DNA of 64,000 nt, taken from positions 1-64,000 of the forward strand of contig CAMKLO010000012.1 of NCBI GenBank assembly GCA_946413655.1. The letters are read 5' to 3'. This document shows positions 60,581 through 64,000 of this stretch, piece after piece. Each line of letters begins with the position of its first letter. Within the stretch, counting starts at the first letter, position 1. The DNA comes from an uncultured Fibrobacter sp. (GTDB lineage Bacteria; Fibrobacterota; Fibrobacteria; Fibrobacterales; Fibrobacteraceae). Both the position numbers and the translations under genes were made by a program. Under the pieces are notes generated by a model. The model was not told the origin of the DNA. It did no database searches and saw nothing but the letters and a program-made list of their open reading frames with translations.

Positions 60581-61141
60581 CTACGCCTCCACTTCTACGA
60601 GATAAACGGAATTTTCTTTGTCAATCGGGTCAATCAGCACTCGGACTTCCTGATTTTTGGCGGTCTCGACCGTAAGGCCGACGCAATCCGGTGCAATCGG
60701 GAGTTCGCGGTGCCCGCGATCGACGAGCACGCAAAGTCGGATGGCCGCCGGGCGCCCAAGGTCCAAAATCGCACGCATGGCCGCAAGCGAAGAACGGCCC
60801 GTATAAAGTACGTCATCGACGAGAATCACGGTCTTGTTTTCTACGGTGGCGGGCATTTCGGTAAAGCGCATCTCGGTGGAGGCGCTGGGCTTGCGGTAAT
60901 GGAAGTCGTCACGGTAGAACGTGGCATCGAGGCAGCCCATTTCGATAGGCTTCCCGAACTTCTGGGAAAGGCGCTCTGTGAGTTTCTTTGCCAGCGGAAT
61001 CCCGCGGCTGGCCATGCCAAGTACAATCAAGTTTTCGGCGGACGGATGCATCTTGGCAATCTTTGCAGCCATCTCGTCGAGGGCGAATTCCATCGCCTGC
61101 GCCGAAAGCAGTTCCTGAATACGTTTGCAGTTGTCTTTCAT
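60581..61141 (-). CDS. pyrR: bifunctional pyr operon regulator / uracil phosphoribosyltransferase PyrR
   Basis: About 186 residues from the ATG at 61141 (a TTG two codons upstream is less likely). The PRPP loop VILVDDVLYTGRSSLAA and the SRGIPLAKKL region are those of PyrR, which attenuates pyr operons by binding their leader RNA and has uracil phosphoribosyltransferase activity. The N-terminal segment is typical in length. It heads the pyrR-pyrB-pyrC' set, the standard order in PyrR operons. I see no clear PyrR-binding terminator/antiterminator in the 67 bases upstream. Confidence 0.93.
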   Translation of the reverse strand: MKDNCKRIQELLSAQAMEFALDEMAAKIAKMHPSAENLIVLGMASRGIPLAKKLTERLSQKFGKPIEMGCLDATFYRDDFHYRKPSASTEMRFTEMPATVENKTVILVDDVLYTGRSSLAAMRAILDLGRPAAIRLCVLVDRGHRELPIAPDCVGLTVETAKNQEVRVLIDPIDKENSVYLVEVEA

Positions 61142-61208
61142 ATCCAAGAATTTAGTAAACCCGAACGTATTTTGGCGGGGCTGTCCCCTAGAAAAGGCCT
61201 AGCAAAAA

Positions 61209-62069
61209 CTAATCCTTGACACAACGGATAGATTGAGCAGAATTTTTCCAGTAATACGTAAATTCAGCCATATTTCCACTAAGCCATATTACCAAGATAT
61301 ACGTTCTACCATCATCCGATAGGCTCGGATTTTTCGTCGAAGTCGTAAAAAATTGAGCCGCTGAACCCAGAGAACTGAATATCGGATCATCACGATTTGA
61401 CGGCTTGCTCCATTCGCCTGCAGGATACGCGGAAAAACCAAAGGAATCGGTACCATTATATTTTTCACGCCAGCCACTGGTAGATTTCAAGTCAACATTT
61501 TCCCATTCCCAGTAATGATTTTCGTCACTCTTTCCACCCATAGATTCAAACATTATCACGAATTCATCCATACTGGGCACATGCCAGCCTTCAGGGCACA
61601 CCCCGCGGATTGGGCGGTCCAAAGGGCACTCCGTACCTTTGCCACACCCTTCTGCGTCAGAAGAGAAAAGCCCCGCACTATCCACCGCCGCGCTAAATAG
61701 GTACAGACGACCATATTGGTTACAGTTTTTGGGGTCATCGTCATAGCAGAAACTGCTTGAATCCAGGGTTTCCGTGGGTTGCAGGTAAGCGTAGTTCAAG
61801 TTCTCCGCCATCCACCACTGGTCCCCGATTTTCACGGTCCTGTAAGTCTGTCCGTCACGGTCGTCTTTTAGCTTGCCATATTCGCATGTTTCGCAACCTG
61901 TCACCGGAGCAACCGAACTTGACGAACCAGTTCCTTTGGGCGAAGAACTTGATTTTCCCCCGTCTTGAGGTTTAGCGGCAAAAGACTCGTCATCAGAACA
62001 GGCGGTAAAGTTCAGGATAACGACAGCGAACAGGGCCGCCCATGAAAGAAAAACGATTTTCCTGAGCAT
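61209..62069 (-). CDS. FISUMP-domain lipoprotein
   Basis: A 286-residue lipoprotein (lipobox LNFTAC) with a short Ser/Lys/Gly linker (KSSSSPKGTGSSSS, about 38-52) and one FISUMP domain: TYRTVKIGDQWWMAENLNYAY, YGRLYLFSAAVDS, GVCPEGWHVPSMDEF, STSGWREKYNGTDSFGFSAYPAGEW and the closing SIRCVKD. It also has several Cys pairs, for example CETCEYG at the start of the domain. A close relative of the gene at 33979. Function unknown; surface-exposed by inference. Confidence 0.93.
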   Translation of the reverse strand: MLRKIVFLSWAALFAVVILNFTACSDDESFAAKPQDGGKSSSSPKGTGSSSSVAPVTGCETCEYGKLKDDRDGQTYRTVKIGDQWWMAENLNYAYLQPTETLDSSSFCYDDDPKNCNQYGRLYLFSAAVDSAGLFSSDAEGCGKGTECPLDRPIRGVCPEGWHVPSMDEFVIMFESMGGKSDENHYWEWENVDLKSTSGWREKYNGTDSFGFSAYPAGEWSKPSNRDDPIFSSLGSAAQFFTTSTKNPSLSDDGRTYILVIWLSGNMAEFTYYWKNSAQSIRCVKD

Positions 62070-62181
62070 TGTAGCACTTCTCCTTTTACCACATAATACC
62101 TTTATCGCGATATCGCGTCAATTAAGGCATGTATTTTTACCTATATTAAGGCGGTAAATTCAACAACTCCAAGGAGATTCC

Positions 62182-62730
62182 ATGTTCAATCAGCTCGACA
62201 AACCGCAGGTAGGCGAAACCATCGCCATCATGAAAACCAACCACGGCACCATGAAGCTCCGCCTTTTCGAAGAACTCGTCGGCGAATGCGCCACGAACTT
62301 CATTGAACTTGCAAAGCAGGGCAAGTACGACGGTGCTCCGTTCCACCGCATCATCAAGGACTTCATGATCCAGGGTGGCGACTTCACCCGCAGAAACGGC
62401 ACCGGCGGACACGCAGCACAGGGACCGGGTTCCACCATCGGCGACAAGTACGACCCACGCCTCACCCACATGCGCGGCGCCCTCAGCTGGGCGAAGACAG
62501 CCATGCCGCACAGCATCGGTAGCCAGTTCTTCATCGTCCACGGCAACAACGTCCACTTCTTGGACCACGACCAGTGCGGCCCGGGCCCAGCTGACGGCTA
62601 CTCCGTGTTCGGACAGCTCTACGAAGGTTTTGACGTGCTCGACGAAATCGCCGGCGTTCAGACTGGCCGTAACGACGCCCCTTACGAAGACGTGATTATC
62701 GAAAGCGTGACGATTGAGAAAGCTGTTTAG
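62182..62730 (+). CDS. cyclophilin-type peptidyl-prolyl cis-trans isomerase
   Basis: A 182-residue cyclophilin without signal peptide, so cytoplasmic. PFHRIIKDFMIQGGDFTRRNG (about 53-73) holds the catalytic Arg and the substrate pocket; SQFFIVHG, HLDHDQ-like FLDHDQ and YSVFGQLYEGFDVLDEIA follow. AAGGAG precedes the ATG. The loop ADGYSVFG and an added GGHAAQGPGSTIGDKYD segment are as in bacterial low-molecular-weight forms. It accelerates proline isomerisation in protein folding. Confidence 0.95.
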   Translation: MFNQLDKPQVGETIAIMKTNHGTMKLRLFEELVGECATNFIELAKQGKYDGAPFHRIIKDFMIQGGDFTRRNGTGGHAAQGPGSTIGDKYDPRLTHMRGALSWAKTAMPHSIGSQFFIVHGNNVHFLDHDQCGPGPADGYSVFGQLYEGFDVLDEIAGVQTGRNDAPYEDVIIESVTIEKAV

Positions 62731-62736
62731 ATTTTA

Positions 62737-62870
62737 GTTACTAGTTAATAGTTAGGAGTTACTAGAAATTGCAATAAGAACATCTCTAGTAACTAGTAAC
62801 TTCGAACTCATAACTGCGATGCAGTCGCCCTGATAACTAGTAACTTGGAACAAGTAACTAACAATTAGAA
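62737..62870. repeat. heptad array and AT hairpin before tRNA-Ala
   Basis: GTTACTA, GTTAATA, GTTAGGA, GTTACTA (62737-62764), then TAGTAAC/TCATAAC-type heptads to about 62858. Next begins an AT-rich hairpin ACAATTAGAAAAAAA / TTTTTTTTCTAATTGT (about 62859-62896) directly before the tRNA promoter. Confidence 0.82.
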
Positions 62871-62899
62871 AAAAATTTCTTTTTTTTCTAATTGTTCCC

Positions 62900-62928
62900 T
62901 TGACACGTACATCTATTCATTCTATATT
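62900..62928 (+). promoter_or_regulatory. sigma70-type promoter of tRNA-Ala
   Basis: TTGACA (62900-62905), 17-base spacer, TATATT (62923-62928); the tRNA begins 13 bases after the -10. Confidence 0.88.
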
Positions 62929-62941
62929 TGTGCGCGTCCTC

Positions 62942-63014
62942 GGGGTTATAGCTCAGTTGGTAGAGCGCCTGCATGGCATGCAGGAGGTCAGGAGTTCGAC
63001 TCTCCTTAGCTCCA
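62942..63014 (+). tRNA. tRNA-Ala (anticodon GGC)
   Basis: A 73-nt cloverleaf: acceptor GGGGTTA / TAGCTCC, D-arm GCTC...GAGC, anticodon stem CCTGC / GCAGG with loop ATGGCAT (anticodon GGC, reading GCC), T-arm AGGAG-TTCGACT-CTCCT, discriminator A. CCA is not encoded. Confidence 0.96.
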
Positions 63015-63018
63015 CGAA

Positions 63019-63052
63019 GAAAGACTCGCATTGCGGGTCTTTTTCTTTTTTC
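63019..63052 (+). terminator. terminator of tRNA-Ala
   Basis: AAAGACTCGC-ATT-GCGGGTCTTT followed by TTCTTTTTT. Confidence 0.88.
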
Positions 63053-63176
63053 TAGTAAATATTTCCGCTAACGATGGCAAAAAATGGTAACACTCCAAAT
63101 TTAAGCAAAAAAAACGTTCAAATAAAGAAATATCATTATCACTATAAAATAATAATTTTGTATTTTATTTAGCATT

Positions 63177-64000
63177 ATGGATAGGTTCACTAAAATTTCA
63201 TCGTTTATACTCACCGTCGGCTGCGTATTTGGCATCGCTGCTACAACCGCAGAAACCTCATGTGACGCCTCCAAAATGGACGCTTTCGCTTACGAGGACT
63301 GCATCGCCGCCCAACGAGGCGTCAAAATCGACAACACGGATTTTTCCGAAAGGGCCGCTCCGCCGCCAGAACTCGTCTCGGAATCCTACGTCGAGCCGTT
63401 TAAATACGACCCGTTCCAGCGAGACGCCTACTTGACATCTTCGTTCGGCGAAAACCGCGGAACCCGCTACCATGCCGGTATCGATTATTCCACGGAAATG
63501 GAAGAAGGCTGGCCAATCTTCGCCCCGGAAAACGGCTACGTCAAAGAAGTCCAGACCTCGCCCTTCGGCTACGGCAAGGTGATGTACTTCGAAGGCAACA
63601 GCGGAAAGACCTGGGTATTCGCCCACCAGAGTAGCTTCACCCCGGCGGTCGAAAACGCTGTGCGCCAAAAACAGTACGCCACCAAAAGCAACGATGTAAC
63701 CGTCAAGCCCAACATTCGGTTCCGTAAAGGAGCCCCGCTCACGTACTCAGGCAGCACAGGAATCGGCAACCCGCACCTGCATCTCGAAGTCCGCCTGAAC
63801 AAAGATGAAATTGTATCTCCATGCCAACTCGGCGTCAAGTGCCTCGACACCATTGCACCGCAAATTTTCGGGGTTGCCGTATGGCAAGGCAACAACCTAT
63901 CCCTCACGACAGACCAAGCGCTACGCAACGGATGCGCAGAAACACCAGTCAAGAACGAATTCAACCTGTCCATGGCGATAAAAATCGCCGACTACAGCCG
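63177..64000 (+). CDS. M23-family peptidase (truncated by window end)
   Basis: An open frame from the ATG at 63177 to the window edge, at least 274 codons. Signal MDRFTKISSFILTVGCVFGIAATTAE, then a short Cys-containing region. The LytM-type domain follows: SSFGENRGTRYHAGIDYSTE, whose H-x3-D gives two zinc ligands, FAPENGYVKEV, and NPHLHLEVR with the HxH. Active-site residues are complete, so it should be a zinc endopeptidase or an activator acting on peptidoglycan in the periplasm. The domain ends near residue 215 and at least 60 further residues follow, so there is an additional C-terminal domain. No Shine-Dalgarno site; AT-rich leader. Confidence 0.9.
   Translation, partial: MDRFTKISSFILTVGCVFGIAATTAETSCDASKMDAFAYEDCIAAQRGVKIDNTDFSERAAPPPELVSESYVEPFKYDPFQRDAYLTSSFGENRGTRYHAGIDYSTEMEEGWPIFAPENGYVKEVQTSPFGYGKVMYFEGNSGKTWVFAHQSSFTPAVENAVRQKQYATKSNDVTVKPNIRFRKGAPLTYSGSTGIGNPHLHLEVRLNKDEIVSPCQLGVKCLDTIAPQIFGVAVWQGNNLSLTTDQALRNGCAETPVKNEFNLSMAIKIADYS

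Noticed and set aside
61142-61208. PyrR attenuator upstream of pyrR
   Set aside because: The 67-base gap holds no convincing anti-antiterminator or terminator hairpin, so no riboregulatory call is made.

Overview
The window looks like a chromosome segment of a Fibrobacter species (phylum Fibrobacterota). Three genes carry the Fibrobacter succinogenes major paralogous (FISUMP) domain, with its WxAEN, PxGWHxPS and RCxKD-type motifs. Many exported proteins have poly-serine linkers. There is an intracellular GH8 oligoxylanase-like enzyme and a pilMNOPQ cluster. No transposase, integrase, phage gene or CRISPR array was found. Gene assignments rest on reading the translated sequence; family names are recognition from memory, not search results.

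Layout. 1-8017 (minus): a tightly packed envelope operon of an LplT-Aas fusion, a GT-C membrane glycosyltransferase with a C-terminal NPCBM domain, a MurG-like glycosyltransferase and a DUF4261-like protein. 8337-16946 (plus): the most unusual region, eight paralogous Cys-rich lipoproteins around a radical SAM/SPASM enzyme. 17032-18303 (minus): a lipoprotein and ribosomal protein L31. 18401-19003 (plus): a LysM-like lipoprotein. 19225-25409 (minus): MglA GTPase, MglB/roadblock protein, a DUF2914-like protein and two outer-membrane beta-barrel proteins in one apparent operon, preceded by ribosomal protein S20. 26388-37248: a mixed housekeeping/envelope stretch (DegT aminotransferase, HAD hydrolase, NrnA-like DHH phosphoesterase, Ser-rich lipoprotein, LysE exporter, MraY, FISUMP lipoprotein, UAP-type pyrophosphorylase, LpxL-like acyltransferase). 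37566-44035: an Smr protein, tRNA-Pro(CGG), a 1.07 kaa CotH/beta-helix exoprotein, a second radical SAM protein and a thioredoxin-reductase-like flavoprotein. 44103-51411: GH8 plus a MORN/FISUMP lipoprotein, an iron alcohol dehydrogenase, a barrel protein, ArgJ, GreA and HolA. 51595-61141 (minus): pyrR-pyrB-pyrC'(inactive)-PilZ protein followed by pilM-N-O-P-Q. 61209-64000: a FISUMP lipoprotein, a cyclophilin, tRNA-Ala(GGC) and a truncated M23 peptidase.

Most notable system. The lipoproteins at 8337-16946 share an unusual signal peptide: HWK near the N-terminus in seven of eight, and Trp at position -3 before the lipidated Cys in all eight. They are built from a few shuffled Cys-rich modules whose common core is C-(x)-D-G. 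The SPASM radical SAM enzyme sits among them. This resembles the rSAM/lipoprotein pairing seen in Bacteroidetes (I recall TIGR04133/TIGR04134), expanded here to eight candidate substrates. Most genes in the locus lack a Shine-Dalgarno sequence and instead have exact 7-nt periodic leaders (CCTANNA or ACTTCCG-type) running up to the ATG.

The intergenic DNA is unusually structured. It holds at least four dispersed repeat families: heptad-periodic arrays, GTCATCCTGA/GGATCCAGT elements, CCCG/CGGG palindromes with AAAGGAG and ATG, and GCGAAGCG/GGGGC hairpins. One element has entered a coding region in frame, inside the LysE gene.
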